Shown here: piece after piece, positions 46,770 to 57,759 of the stretch
How the letters are laid out: each line of letters opens with the position of its first letter
How positions within the stretch are numbered: the stretch's first letter is position 1
Source: Rikenella microfusus
Lineage (GTDB): Bacteria; Bacteroidota; Bacteroidia; Bacteroidales; Tenuifilaceae
NCBI GenBank assembly: GCA_020722565.1
Contig: DYKO01000003.1
Coordinates: 124,001 to 188,000, forward strand
Direction of reading: 5' to 3'
DNA length: 64,000 bases
Position numbers and translations under genes: made by a program
Notes under the pieces: generated by a model
What the model saw: only the letters and a program-made list of their open reading frames with translations
Told to the model about the DNA's origin: nothing
Database searches by the model: none

Positions 46770-49700
46770 ATGTTATACAAATTCAATAAAAAGGAAAAAG
46801 AGCCACAATGTTTAGGTTTCTATAATTTGGTTTCATTGCTAATTTATATCATGCTGTCTCTTACCGTATATAGGACTTTGGGACAAAATGCTGGAGACTA
46901 TCGAACACGTAGTTCAGGAAATTGGAGTAGTACAACAATTTGGCAAAGATACAACGGAACAGCTTGGGTTGCTGCAACTGATTTTCCTGGCCAAAATGCT
47001 GGTACCGGAACGGTTACCATACGAAATAATAACAATGTAACCCTTAATGTTACTCCGGCTAATAGCATTGGGGCATTGCTAGTTGCATCAGGATTTAATG
47101 CTACCGCTCTTACATTTTCAGGGGTAAACGAGTTAACTGTTACAGGCAATGTTACTGTTTCCTCAACAACAAATAATGTGGCTAAGAGTATTGCCGTGGG
47201 GGCGGGTACGTTAAGTTGTAACAATGTTTCTTTAAATTCTACGGGAGGGAATAATAATCGTGATGCATTTATCTCCGTTTCAACTGGAACCATTTCCGTT
47301 TCAGGGAATATCACAATGAATTCCACGAGTGTTAGAACATATTTACGATTTACTGGAGCAGGCATTGTATACGTAGGTGGGACTGTTAGTGGTGGAGGTA
47401 TTACAAGTAAGGCGGGCGGAGGTGCTGCAGCTCCAACATCTGGAACAATTAATTATAATAGTCTTGGCAATCAAAACATTGGGGCCTATACGTATTATAA
47501 CCTTACCCTATCAGGGGGAGGAAATAAATCATTGGTCAATAACACACAGGTAAATAATATTCTTACAATATCTGGCAATTCTATTGTTGCTTTGGGTAAT
47601 CACAATTTAATATTAAGCAATAATAGTGCATCGGCACTACAGGGAGGTCCATTTAGTTCGAGTTGCATGATTGCCACTGATGGCAGTGGATATCTGCAGA
47701 AAGCGGTAAACACTGCAACAACCTACGCCATACCCATTGGTTCCAATGCGGTGTATTCACCAGTTGAGGTAAGTGGCATTTCCGGAAGCACCTATTTGCG
47801 TTTCCGAACCGTTTATAGCTCAACACTTGGTTCCCAGTACATAAAACGTTATTGGCAAGTTACAGGTTCGGCAGCCACCACGGCAACACTCAAGTTTACC
47901 TACGATGTCACAGAGAACCCAGTTGATCCCACACTAATTTGGGTTCGACCAACTGCTGGATCATGGACAACACCAATTGGAACCCAATCGTTCGACAACA
48001 TAGCAAAAACATTTACCATTACCAATACCACTAATATATCGGCTGTTACTTCGGAATGGACTGCAGGATATCCCCCGAAAACGTTCTTTTCCTACCAAAC
48101 CGGTAATTGGAACGATCCGGGAACATGGACCAGCGATCCAGGAGGAACAACATGGGTACCTATGGGTACTCCAACAACCGATGGAGATATTGTGGTTATT
48201 CTTACAGGTCGAACTGTTACCCTAACCGCTGATGTTACCACGCCTAATCTTGAACTCAATATAAACGAGGGTGGAATCCTTGATATGTCAACATACGGCT
48301 TTACAAATACATTGAGTGAGCTTGATGGACAGGGGACACTTAAATTGGCATCAGTTAACTTTCCTGCGGTTACAACCAATAATTTTGTAAATACTGGTGG
48401 GGGTATTACAGAGTACTACAATTCTGCTAATTTTACCCTACCCGTTGCCCAAACCACCTACAATACCCTGCGCATTAATGCCCCAGGTGTTACTGCCACT
48501 CAGCTCAATAACCTTACCCTTAACGGCGATCTACATGTGGTAAATGGTACATACCAAATTAATGATAATACAGCACAGCGTCTCCAGCTTACTGTTAATG
48601 GCAATGTTACCGTTGAGAGTGGTGCTTCACTAACTGTTGGAAATGGTGTTACCAATAATACAACCGATCCTTTAGCTGTAGCAGAAGGAGGTACGGCTCC
48701 TTTCATAAATTACTACGATACCCAATCGCACAGAGTAGTTGTTTATGGCGATTTTACTAACCACGGGACGGTGCGGTTCACCAATCTTTCCTATCCTATT
48801 TTCAATCAGTTTCCACCAATCACCCTAGATGCCACAACCGGTTTTGCAACTGTATATTTCCGTGGGCCCACAAGCAATGTCCTTTATTGTAACGGTACCA
48901 CCGATTTCTACAATCTGGTACTAGATAAGGGTGTGGACCAAACCTATGGCCTGTCGATATATTCAACCAATTATCCCTACTTCCGACTTTTTGGCGCTAA
49001 TATACGTGGTGGATATGGGGGGACTGCCAATCCCAACCTTCAAAAAGCACTATGGATACGCAACGGAACGTTGGTGCTACAGGGTACGCTTGTAATACCA
49101 TCGCTAAGTGAGGGAAACTGTAATAGCGGTACTAACGGTCCTAATTCGGACTACTATGTTCCTGGAAACGGAGCATTGGTTCTTGATGGCGACAATGTGG
49201 TGGTGCTAACCACTGCCGATAGCTATCAGGAGGTTAATGCAGCTTATGGTACAACAGCCCCCACTGATGCGGCTATGGGAGTAAATACTAATGCAGGGTG
49301 TAGCTCCTTCTCTATTTATGGCTTATTAAAAATAAATAAAGGCTATATATCCACTCGCGAAAGTGGAGGATTTATTCAATGGAACCTAGCATCTGGACAA
49401 TTAGAAATAAATGGTGGCACTGTTGATGCCAAACAGTATCGTTCAGCGGGTACAGGTGGAGGTTTAGCTTCATATTCTCAAACAGGAGGCACCTTCCACT
49501 TAAGAGGACGGCTTAGGAGAATCCCTTCTGCCTATACTTCGGTAAGCGACTTGGTTAACGCACCAATAAATACAACAAGAAACACAGGAGGGATACAGGG
49601 CTCCTTAGGTACGTTTAACCTTAACGAGGCTGCTAATGTGTTTAATATGAGCGGAGGTACAATCAACATTTATGATGTATGTGGAAATTCTTTTCCAAAT

Positions 49701-52700
49701 GCCTCTAACGAAAAGGCTTTTGAAGTTCTTAGCGATCCAAATAATATTAATGTTACCGGTGGATCTGTGGTGATTATACCCACTACGGGTAGTGTCGAAC
49801 CCGATTCGCCTAACTATCGTATTGTTTCTCGTGCTCCCTTTGGAAATTTAAGTATTAATCGTCAAAGCGGAACAGCCACCGTTCTGCTTACCACTTACCC
49901 TATTGAGGTTCTTAATAATTTCTCAATCCTTTCTGGAATTTTTGATGCCAATAGCCTAAATCTAACCATTGGTGGAAATATGTTTGTAGCCAATGGTACC
50001 ACATACACAACCGGTACAAACTGGACAATATTTAATGGCTCAATAAATCAAACAATTACAGCAAATACTGCTACCGCACTTGCGTTTAAAAAATTCAGGA
50101 TGGAAAAGGCTTCGGGGAAAATACTGAGCCTTTCCGGAACCCAAACCGATATTCAGGTTCAGGATTCTCTTATGCTGGTATGCGGGACACTAAACGATGG
50201 CGGCAAAACCATTTCTTTGGTTCCTTCCACTACCTCTACTACATCGTATATTTATAACAGCGCGCTTCATCTGGGAAGTGGTAAAATTGTGATTGCCGAT
50301 GATGACCCAACCGATATCAATGGCGACGGAAATGGCATCTTTCGCAACATGGAGCTGAACAATGCCGATGCACTTCAGGCTCCTGTACGGTTAAAAGCCA
50401 ATACTACCATTTCGGGGGTACTAACTTTTTCTCAGGATAAGTTATTTGACCTTGGCCAGTACAACCTAAAATTCACATCAGATGCATCAATCAGCGGTTA
50501 TAGTGCTACACGGTACATGACTACCTTGGGTCAGGCAGGGAATGGTGGTGTAACCAGAACCTATGTCAATGGAGCTGGTAGTTTTACCTTCCCGGTTGGT
50601 GCAGCCTCAACCAGTCATGCGGGTCCAGTTTACGCTCCCGCTACCATAACTATAAACGGAAGTCCCACTGCTTGGGGCGATATCACCATTATTCCCGTAG
50701 GTTACGAACACCCCGCAACTACCAATAAAAACCGATCGTTAACCTATTTCTGGAGGGTTAAAACAGCAGGAATTAACCTTGGCTCCGCAACTGCAACACT
50801 TGGTTTTACCTATGACCAGACCGATGTTATTACTGGTGCAGATGTTGCGGAAGATGGCTATGTGGCAGCCCGTTTTGATAATAATACAGTAACATGGACA
50901 AGTGGAACAGCCGCTGACGTAGATGAGGCCAACAACATCTTAGGTGAGCCTGGACCCGGGGGATTCCTTGAATATGTCTCGTTTATCGACGGCGACTATA
51001 CCGCAGGTGATAACAATCCCACTAACCCGTTTGGAGCCACAACTACTTACTATAGCCGTCAAACCGGTTTATGGGGTGATGTTAATTCCTGGTCAACTAT
51101 TTCCCATAGTGGTTCTCCTGCTTCCTCAGTTCCAGGTGCAGGAGATATTGTAATTATTGGCGATAACGATTCAATCTATCTTAACACAAACCTCACCACC
51201 CCAAATACCGATGTAAAAAGTTGTGCCATTCTTAAGATTGAATCCGGTTCTGCATTGGACATAGGTTATAACCCTGGTTGTAATTTTGCGCTGGTGCTTA
51301 ATCATTCTAATGGAAATGGGAACTTAAGATTAACTACAAACTATAATTCTAATTCTACCTTCCAGTTTCCCTCTGGTGATTACACAGAATTTAATAGAAA
51401 CCTGGGAACAACAGAAATGTACACAACAAATCCCAATGCAGGTACTACATACTATTTACCAAATGGTGTACCGGAGTATGGAAATCTTATTCTATCGCCA
51501 CTAGGTGGATCCAATATTATTTTCCCAAATAATGATTTGCTCATATATGGCAACCTGACTACTCGAGGGCAGAACGCCGATTCGTGGTTTTGCCCCGTTT
51601 GGAACACCGACTATCCTACTCCACCCACCACTCGAATTTCTAAAACAGTCACCATAAATGGAAATATAGACATTCAGGGCGGGGCCCTGGTATGGTATGG
51701 TGGAGGAACACTGTTGCAAACCATAATAGTAAAAGGGAATGTATTTGTAAATGCAGCTTCTGCTATCGATAACTGGGATGGTTCTTCTGCCCGTATGTAC
51801 ATAGGGGGTACGCTAACCAACAATACTACAGGAGCTACAGGAGGAGGTATTTCAACTCCACGTGAATGTGATTTCAGAAACATTCCCCTTACATTTAACG
51901 AAACAGGAACCGCTTATGTAACCAATACTGCTAACACACCCATTACTCGTTTTGGGAGGGTTATCATAGATAAGGGTACCTCTCAGGCCGATTCATTAGT
52001 AATTGATATTGGAGGAACCCTAGCAACATTAACTAACGATTGGCTTACCCTAAGCAACGGTACATTGGTTTATCGTCGCAATAATCCAAGCACAGATTTT
52101 ACCATTTCCACCACAACCCCATTCGTTATTCCCGAAACGGCTGGTCTTTATATCGACTACCCTAATAACTCGGGTAATAGAAATATTCTTATCGCCAATT
52201 CAAATACCAATACCAACGACGTTACGCTTGCTGGTAAGTTAACCATGAGGGCGGGTAGAGTTTTTGTGGGCCCCACCAACGGAACCACTAATAGTAACAA
52301 TGATATTGTTTACACTGGTGATGGCAATTCCACCTTAATTATTGATGGCGGACAACTTTTTGTAAACGGGCAGATACGCCGCAATACCTCAACCACCACA
52401 GGTGTGCTAAAATATTACCAAACAGATGGAGAGGTAGTTATTAATGGCCAAGGTGCTGATGCTACTGCTCTTACCCGTGCAAAGCTCGAGGTGACAAATA
52501 CGGGGAGTGTATTCAATATGAGCGGCGGAATCATAACCATTGTTCGTGGCGGGGGAACCTCCTTTGGCGATCTGTATATTCGACCTGCCATTGGAAGCGT
52601 TACGGGTGGCGAAATAATTTTCACCCAAACTCCCTCATCATGGGCTACTGCTGATGCTAACCAAAATTACCGAATGGATGCCAATATTACCCTAAACAAC

Positions 52701-55700
52701 ATTACTATTGCCGGTAAAACCACAGCAACAGTTCGTAGCGCAACCCTGAACTTAATGGTTAACCCTCTGGTGCTGAATGGCTCTATCAACATAACAAATA
52801 GCCAAAGCTACTTAGTTTCTAACAGCATCAATATATCATTAAAAGGTGACTTTACAAATAATGGAACCTATACACCGGGAACCAATACTACATCCTTTAA
52901 TGGAGACATCCAATCCATACTAGGTTCTACGTTAACAACCTTTAATAATTTAGTAGTTAATCCTATAACATCGCTAACACTTACCAACAACATTACTGTA
53001 AACCATAATCTAACCCTTTCCAGCGGTTCCTTAATCTGCAATGATAATCAGGTTGAACTGCATGGTGACCTGACCAATAACGCTTCCTATACCGATAATG
53101 GTAACGGGTATGGTATTTTGATGAATGGAAGCGCACTGCAATATATATCCGGAACTGGTACCTTCAGTACCCTTGAGTTGTATAACAGTAATGGAGCCTG
53201 TTTACAAAATTCTATAACCCTAAATAAGAATTTGATTCTCACCGTTGGTAGCCTCAATATTAATCAGTACATGCTAAATTTAGGGGTAAATAGCATAATA
53301 GACGGTGCACCCTTTAGTACAACAAAAATGATAGTGGTTGACGGTGTATTTAGCAACGTGGGTATCCGAAAATACTTCAGCAGCTACACGGGTCCCGATC
53401 AAACATTTACTTATCCCATTGGGGTACCCGGGAAATATACACCAGTGGTATTTACCTACTCCAACAATACCACAACCGGTTACATTAGGGTAAATGCCAT
53501 TAACGATAACCACCCCGGTGTTATTGACCCCACTAAGGTTTTACAGTACTACTGGGAGGTTGAAAACAATGCTGTTGCAGGGTTAAACGGTTCACTGGTA
53601 TTTTATTATTTGAATTCCGACGTAAGTGGTTCTGAACCCGATTATGTTGCCGCCAGAACTGTTAATCATACCAGTTGGAGCAAAGCGGCTCCCGGCTCAT
53701 CAACTGATAATGTTGATGAAGTTAATAATACCATAACCTTTTACCTTTCAGGGGCAAATGATCTGGTAGGCGAATATACAGCAGGCGAAGACCCCGCTAT
53801 TCCAAACAATATCCCACAGTTTACCTCAACTAAGGATGGGAACTGGAGCGACCCCTCGGTTTGGGTTCAGACGGGAGGCGATCCCTATACCTTAACGGGG
53901 GCACCAAATGGTTTTATAGTCACCATTAGTCCAAGTGATTCTGTAACCATTAATGAAAACCAAGTTTTTACTTATAGAACAACAATTGAAGGAACGCTAC
54001 GTGTCGTTAAACCCTACTATGGGCATAACATTGGCTTAGTTTTGGGGCAGGGGACTCTTTATGTTGATGGGGGGCCTTTCCCAGCAGGTAGATATAACGA
54101 CTTCTTTGATTGCTCAACAGGAGGGACCCTTGAGTATGGAGGAACAACTAGTTACAACGTTGTAGCTGACCTTTATAGCCAGGTTCGAAGGTTGCATTTT
54201 ACTGGTACGGGTAGCCGTTACCTACCTGCAAAGGACCTAACCATTTGCGAACAGCTACTAATAAATGGTCCAACTCTTGATAATTCTGCCAATAACCGCA
54301 AGTTAACCATTCTTGGAACGATGGAACGGTATGGTACCGGTGCCTTTATTTCAGGTACGGGAGCCAATGCTTCGGTTGAGTTTGCCGGAAGTTCCGCTCA
54401 AACCGCTGGCGGCCCATTGGGCGATTTTAGCGGCAGCAATAAGTTCAATAATCTAATAATCAATAATACTAATGGATTAAGCATTGGTACTAATGGAACA
54501 ATTGACGTGGGTGGTATCCTTTACCTGACCAATGGTATTATTCACACTACTTCAGCTAACCGATTGAAAATTGTAAATACTTCGCAAAATTGTGTAATTC
54601 CTGCTGCCGGATCTACGTCATCGTTTGTAGATGGTCCTTTAACCAAAAATATTCTTTCCAGCGATAGTTTTAGGTATCCTCTTGGTAAGGGAACTACATT
54701 AGGAAGCAAGCTAACAATAGTTTCGCCTGAAGCATACACCCCAGGAGTACTTGAGTGGACTGCCGAATTCTTTACACCAAATCCTACCTACAACAGTTAC
54801 GCAACACCACTAACCTACGTTAATTCAATGGAATACTGGAATGTTTCGGTACCATCCGGAGGGAGTGCCTATTTTGCCCTCGATTGGGATCCCAATAGCG
54901 ATCTTACTCCGCTAATGACCGAGAATGGCATATCGGATATGCGGGTTGCCTACGATAATTCAGGAACATGGACAGAACTTACATCATCGGCTACGGGAGA
55001 CAACTATAACGGAACCGTTACTACTACTGATCGAGTAGCAATACCCTCTGCCGGTTCTGAAAACTTCACCACTGCTTGTATTAACACCACAAAACCAAGA
55101 GCTCGATTTAATCCATCGGGTCCAGTTTGCGGCGATTCTGGCATACCTCTTATTTTTGTTGGTTCAGTAAAACCCCTAAATTATATTCTCAATTACACCA
55201 AGGATGGTGTTGCTCAAACTCCTGTAACCGTTACTTCTGAGCCTTATGTCCTACCTACCGATGTAACAGGTGCAACATATCAGCTAACCAGCTTTGTTTA
55301 CAACCATCCTGCCAGTCCCGCAAGTGGGGTTGTTGATCCAACGCCTGTTACCACCTATACTCCTCCCACAACAGCCGATGCTGGATCTGATCAATCGCTT
55401 TGTGGAGCAACACAGGCAACCCTTGCAGCTAATACCCCCACAATTGGAACTGGCCAATGGAGCATTGTTTCAGGCTTAGGGGGATCAGTTGTTTCCCCCA
55501 CGGTTCCCAACAGCTTATTTAATGGTATTAATGGTAACAGCTATACACTGCGCTGGACAATTACCAATGGTGGTTGTACCTCAACCGATGATGTTAACAT
55601 ATCGTTCCCGCTCTTACCCGAAAAACCAGCTGCATTTGTAACCTACGATGACAATGTATGTCAAGGCGATGTAAATATAGGCTATTCAGTGGCAGACAAT

Positions 55701-56219
55701 CCATCATTAACCTATACATGGGGTTACTCAGGCACAGGTGCAACCATCAATGGTTCAGGAAGCGCTATTACAATTGACTATGCGACGACGGCTACTTCGG
55801 GAGATGTAAGTGTATATACCACAAATGGCTGTGGCGATAGCGATCCGCTAACATTAGCCGTTACGGTAAACGAACTTCCTGCTGCAGCCATTGCAATTTC
55901 TGGTAGCAGCTCAATATGTGATGGCGATGCTTCAGAATTAACTATTACTTTGAGTGGGGGCACATCTCCTTACAATTTCAGCCTTACTGATGGAACAAAT
56001 ACCTATAATTTCAATAATGTTACTTCGCCCTATGTTTACTCTACTGATAACCTGGTTTGGTCTGGCCCAAATCCCAGTAAAGTAATTACCTACTCCATTC
56101 CAACTGTTACTTCAGCCAATGGATGCAGCAATTCGGGTTCTAATACTGTTGACATTAATGTATACAAAAACCCCGAGACCGGGCCACAGTACCATGTACC
56201 CAATAACTTTACTTACTAA
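46770..56219 (+). CDS. Giant secreted multidomain protein 2 (3149 aa)
   Basis: 3149 residues, paralog of the preceding gene. The N-terminal export signal (about 15-38, ending RTLG) precedes Gln39. Instead of the LamG-like domain it starts with a Trp module (about residue 50, GNWSSTTIWQ). Further modules lie near 445 (GNWNDPGTWT), 1433 (GLWGDVNSWS) and 2356 (GNWSDPSVWV), spaced much like gene 1. Long Asn/Thr-rich beta stretches fill the gaps; a block near residues 700-920 clearly matches gene 1. From about 2775 come an Ig-like domain, a PKD-like pair with TADAGSDQSLCG and NVCQGDVNIGYSV, and a last Ig-like domain. It ends VYKNPETGPQYHVPNNFTY. Function unknown, presumably surface. Confidence 0.85.
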   Translation: MLYKFNKKEKEPQCLGFYNLVSLLIYIMLSLTVYRTLGQNAGDYRTRSSGNWSSTTIWQRYNGTAWVAATDFPGQNAGTGTVTIRNNNNVTLNVTPANSIGALLVASGFNATALTFSGVNELTVTGNVTVSSTTNNVAKSIAVGAGTLSCNNVSLNSTGGNNNRDAFISVSTGTISVSGNITMNSTSVRTYLRFTGAGIVYVGGTVSGGGITSKAGGGAAAPTSGTINYNSLGNQNIGAYTYYNLTLSGGGNKSLVNNTQVNNILTISGNSIVALGNHNLILSNNSASALQGGPFSSSCMIATDGSGYLQKAVNTATTYAIPIGSNAVYSPVEVSGISGSTYLRFRTVYSSTLGSQYIKRYWQVTGSAATTATLKFTYDVTENPVDPTLIWVRPTAGSWTTPIGTQSFDNIAKTFTITNTTNISAVTSEWTAGYPPKTFFSYQTGNWNDPGTWTSDPGGTTWVPMGTPTTDGDIVVILTGRTVTLTADVTTPNLELNINEGGILDMSTYGFTNTLSELDGQGTLKLASVNFPAVTTNNFVNTGGGITEYYNSANFTLPVAQTTYNTLRINAPGVTATQLNNLTLNGDLHVVNGTYQINDNTAQRLQLTVNGNVTVESGASLTVGNGVTNNTTDPLAVAEGGTAPFINYYDTQSHRVVVYGDFTNHGTVRFTNLSYPIFNQFPPITLDATTGFATVYFRGPTSNVLYCNGTTDFYNLVLDKGVDQTYGLSIYSTNYPYFRLFGANIRGGYGGTANPNLQKALWIRNGTLVLQGTLVIPSLSEGNCNSGTNGPNSDYYVPGNGALVLDGDNVVVLTTADSYQEVNAAYGTTAPTDAAMGVNTNAGCSSFSIYGLLKINKGYISTRESGGFIQWNLASGQLEINGGTVDAKQYRSAGTGGGLASYSQTGGTFHLRGRLRRIPSAYTSVSDLVNAPINTTRNTGGIQGSLGTFNLNEAANVFNMSGGTINIYDVCGNSFPNASNEKAFEVLSDPNNINVTGGSVVIIPTTGSVEPDSPNYRIVSRAPFGNLSINRQSGTATVLLTTYPIEVLNNFSILSGIFDANSLNLTIGGNMFVANGTTYTTGTNWTIFNGSINQTITANTATALAFKKFRMEKASGKILSLSGTQTDIQVQDSLMLVCGTLNDGGKTISLVPSTTSTTSYIYNSALHLGSGKIVIADDDPTDINGDGNGIFRNMELNNADALQAPVRLKANTTISGVLTFSQDKLFDLGQYNLKFTSDASISGYSATRYMTTLGQAGNGGVTRTYVNGAGSFTFPVGAASTSHAGPVYAPATITINGSPTAWGDITIIPVGYEHPATTNKNRSLTYFWRVKTAGINLGSATATLGFTYDQTDVITGADVAEDGYVAARFDNNTVTWTSGTAADVDEANNILGEPGPGGFLEYVSFIDGDYTAGDNNPTNPFGATTTYYSRQTGLWGDVNSWSTISHSGSPASSVPGAGDIVIIGDNDSIYLNTNLTTPNTDVKSCAILKIESGSALDIGYNPGCNFALVLNHSNGNGNLRLTTNYNSNSTFQFPSGDYTEFNRNLGTTEMYTTNPNAGTTYYLPNGVPEYGNLILSPLGGSNIIFPNNDLLIYGNLTTRGQNADSWFCPVWNTDYPTPPTTRISKTVTINGNIDIQGGALVWYGGGTLLQTIIVKGNVFVNAASAIDNWDGSSARMYIGGTLTNNTTGATGGGISTPRECDFRNIPLTFNETGTAYVTNTANTPITRFGRVIIDKGTSQADSLVIDIGGTLATLTNDWLTLSNGTLVYRRNNPSTDFTISTTTPFVIPETAGLYIDYPNNSGNRNILIANSNTNTNDVTLAGKLTMRAGRVFVGPTNGTTNSNNDIVYTGDGNSTLIIDGGQLFVNGQIRRNTSTTTGVLKYYQTDGEVVINGQGADATALTRAKLEVTNTGSVFNMSGGIITIVRGGGTSFGDLYIRPAIGSVTGGEIIFTQTPSSWATADANQNYRMDANITLNNITIAGKTTATVRSATLNLMVNPLVLNGSINITNSQSYLVSNSINISLKGDFTNNGTYTPGTNTTSFNGDIQSILGSTLTTFNNLVVNPITSLTLTNNITVNHNLTLSSGSLICNDNQVELHGDLTNNASYTDNGNGYGILMNGSALQYISGTGTFSTLELYNSNGACLQNSITLNKNLILTVGSLNINQYMLNLGVNSIIDGAPFSTTKMIVVDGVFSNVGIRKYFSSYTGPDQTFTYPIGVPGKYTPVVFTYSNNTTTGYIRVNAINDNHPGVIDPTKVLQYYWEVENNAVAGLNGSLVFYYLNSDVSGSEPDYVAARTVNHTSWSKAAPGSSTDNVDEVNNTITFYLSGANDLVGEYTAGEDPAIPNNIPQFTSTKDGNWSDPSVWVQTGGDPYTLTGAPNGFIVTISPSDSVTINENQVFTYRTTIEGTLRVVKPYYGHNIGLVLGQGTLYVDGGPFPAGRYNDFFDCSTGGTLEYGGTTSYNVVADLYSQVRRLHFTGTGSRYLPAKDLTICEQLLINGPTLDNSANNRKLTILGTMERYGTGAFISGTGANASVEFAGSSAQTAGGPLGDFSGSNKFNNLIINNTNGLSIGTNGTIDVGGILYLTNGIIHTTSANRLKIVNTSQNCVIPAAGSTSSFVDGPLTKNILSSDSFRYPLGKGTTLGSKLTIVSPEAYTPGVLEWTAEFFTPNPTYNSYATPLTYVNSMEYWNVSVPSGGSAYFALDWDPNSDLTPLMTENGISDMRVAYDNSGTWTELTSSATGDNYNGTVTTTDRVAIPSAGSENFTTACINTTKPRARFNPSGPVCGDSGIPLIFVGSVKPLNYILNYTKDGVAQTPVTVTSEPYVLPTDVTGATYQLTSFVYNHPASPASGVVDPTPVTTYTPPTTADAGSDQSLCGATQATLAANTPTIGTGQWSIVSGLGGSVVSPTVPNSLFNGINGNSYTLRWTITNGGCTSTDDVNISFPLLPEKPAAFVTYDDNVCQGDVNIGYSVADNPSLTYTWGYSGTGATINGSGSAITIDYATTATSGDVSVYTTNGCGDSDPLTLAVTVNELPAAAIAISGSSSICDGDASELTITLSGGTSPYNFSLTDGTNTYNFNNVTSPYVYSTDNLVWSGPNPSKVITYSIPTVTSANGCSNSGSNTVDINVYKNPETGPQYHVPNNFTY

Positions 56220-56224
56220 AACAC

Positions 56225-56252
56225 AAAAACCCCGGATTATCCGGGGTTTTTT
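56225..56252 (+). terminator. Strong terminator after giant gene 2
   Basis: AAAAACCCCGGA, loop TTA, TCCGGGGTTTTTT: a 12-base-pair perfect stem with T-run, 6 bases after the stop. The A-run on the left makes it work in either direction, so it may also stop galM transcription. Confidence 0.9.
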
Positions 56253-56386
56253 ATAGGTTATGTGGATTATGTGTTCCAAATTATAACATGAGGATTGGAA
56301 AGAATTGAAAGTGTTACAAAGCTTAATTTACCTTTACTTTAGAAAAGGCAAGTTTTTGTCATCTCTAACAATTGGCGAATAGCCAG

Positions 56387-57430
56387 TTAATCTATACCTC
56401 CCAGGCTAATGGCAATAATTGATGTATGGTTGTACTCCTGACCCGGTAAAAGCAGTGTAGATGGGAAATGGTTGGTATTGGGTGAGTTTGGGAAGTGCTG
56501 CGGCTCTATGCACACAGCCCAATTTCCATTGTCAGGCAAGGGAATCATTGGGTTTCTAACATTAGGTCTTTTTATAGGTGTATAGAGCTGAATGCCGGGC
56601 TGAGTAGTGTATAGGGTTAACCCAATTTGTGTATTGGGATTGAATAGTTTAACCGATGGATTATTGATATCGTGACCTCTGAGGGCAAAGCAATGGTCGT
56701 AGTAATCTCCAACCAAATCGATATCGGCACCTACCGCTTTAAACTTTCTGAAATCAAATGGAGAGCCGTCCACGTTACGCAGCTCACTGGTTGGAATTAA
56801 TTCCGAATTAACCGGAAGGTAGTCTTCAGCATCAATGTAAAGCATGTGATCGAGCACATCGCTTTTAAAACCTGCAAGGTTAAAGTAACCATGGGTTGTC
56901 AGGTTAACATGTGTGGCCTTATCGGTAATGGCTCTGTAGCTGATGCTTATTTGGTTATCGTCAGTAACCTGGTAAACTATCCAAACATCAAGGTTTCCGG
57001 GAAACCCCTGGTCGCCATCGGGGCTTTTTAGGTAGAACTCCAGTAGGCATACCCCGTTGTGCTCCTCCATCATCACAGTTTCCCAAATTCGGGAGCTAAA
57101 ACCCTTTATTCCCCCATGCAGTATGTTGTTCCCCTCGTTGGCGCTAAGTTGGTACAATTGACCATCTATCTCAAATTGTGCGGTTGCAATGCGATTGGCA
57201 TATCGCCCCACTATAACGCCTGGATAGTAGTTAGCTTTGAGGTAATCGTTGGGTTGCAGTAAGCCGTACATCAAGTTAAGCGGTTCAGCATCATCGCTTA
57301 AAAGGCGAATGGCCACCATCGATGCACCCAAATTGCTAAACGATACCTCCAACCCCGAGTTGGTGTAAACAGTGTAAAGCATTACATCGTGTCCCAGAAC
57401 GCTTCCCCAAATAGAACTTTTAACTTCCAT
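56387..57430 (-). CDS. galM: Aldose 1-epimerase (galactose mutarotase)
   Basis: 347 residues, typical of GalM. It interconverts alpha and beta anomers of galactose or glucose. Motifs in order are VSFSNLGASMVAIRL, GRYANRIA, NNILHGGIKGFSSRIWE with a catalytic-type His, THVNLTTHGYFNLAG with the second His, the DYYDHCFALRG segment, and CIEPQHFPNSPN near the end, which holds the catalytic Glu. No signal peptide. It is the last gene of a three-gene minus-strand unit, 8 bases after divIC. Confidence 0.94.
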   Translation of the reverse strand: MEVKSSIWGSVLGHDVMLYTVYTNSGLEVSFSNLGASMVAIRLLSDDAEPLNLMYGLLQPNDYLKANYYPGVIVGRYANRIATAQFEIDGQLYQLSANEGNNILHGGIKGFSSRIWETVMMEEHNGVCLLEFYLKSPDGDQGFPGNLDVWIVYQVTDDNQISISYRAITDKATHVNLTTHGYFNLAGFKSDVLDHMLYIDAEDYLPVNSELIPTSELRNVDGSPFDFRKFKAVGADIDLVGDYYDHCFALRGHDINNPSVKLFNPNTQIGLTLYTTQPGIQLYTPIKRPNVRNPMIPLPDNGNWAVCIEPQHFPNSPNTNHFPSTLLLPGQEYNHTSIIAISLGGID

Positions 57431-57438
57431 TTTGTATA

Positions 57439-57756
57439 TTATAAGTCGTTTTCATCAACAATAAAAATTTCTTCATTGGGCTTTTTCATGAGGTACTGCT
57501 CACGGGCAAATTTTTCCAAATTCTCAGAGTTGGTTTTCAGCTCATGGATTTTTTGTCTATCTTCTTCAATCTTTTTAAGATAGTATTCCTTCTGAACCTG
57601 TAGCTTAGCTATTCGCCGGCGAGCCGAAATTATTTCAATCCAATTACTGGTGTCAAAAAAAAGCATCCAAATTATAAAAACCAAACTCGCCAGGAAGTAT
57701 TTGTTCCTTAGTCGGGGCAGAAGCCACTTCCAAAAATTTAGTTCCGAAACAGGCAT
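57439..57756 (-). CDS. Septum formation initiator DivIC/FtsB-like
   Basis: 105 residues. One membrane helix (about 19-36, KYFLASLVFIIWMLFFD) is followed by a coiled coil (about 42-80) and a short C-terminal tail with YLMKKPNEEIFIV, the pattern of the FtsB/DivIC family that scaffolds cell-division proteins at the septum. It lies 3 bases after thiS and 8 bases before galM, so it is cotranscribed with unrelated functions. Confidence 0.88.
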   Translation of the reverse strand: MPVSELNFWKWLLPRLRNKYFLASLVFIIWMLFFDTSNWIEIISARRRIAKLQVQKEYYLKKIEEDRQKIHELKTNSENLEKFAREQYLMKKPNEEIFIVDENDL

Positions 57757-57759
57757 CCG

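Noticed and set aside
46898-47365. Long antisense frames inside the giant genes (e.g. 155 codons on the minus strand)
   Set aside because: They arise from the Thr/Asn-rich codon pattern of the plus-strand gene and have no start context.
36732-56219. CRISPR-like or VNTR DNA repeats inside the giant genes
   Set aside because: Similarity between modules is at protein level with irregular spacing; no direct DNA repeats with spacers were seen.
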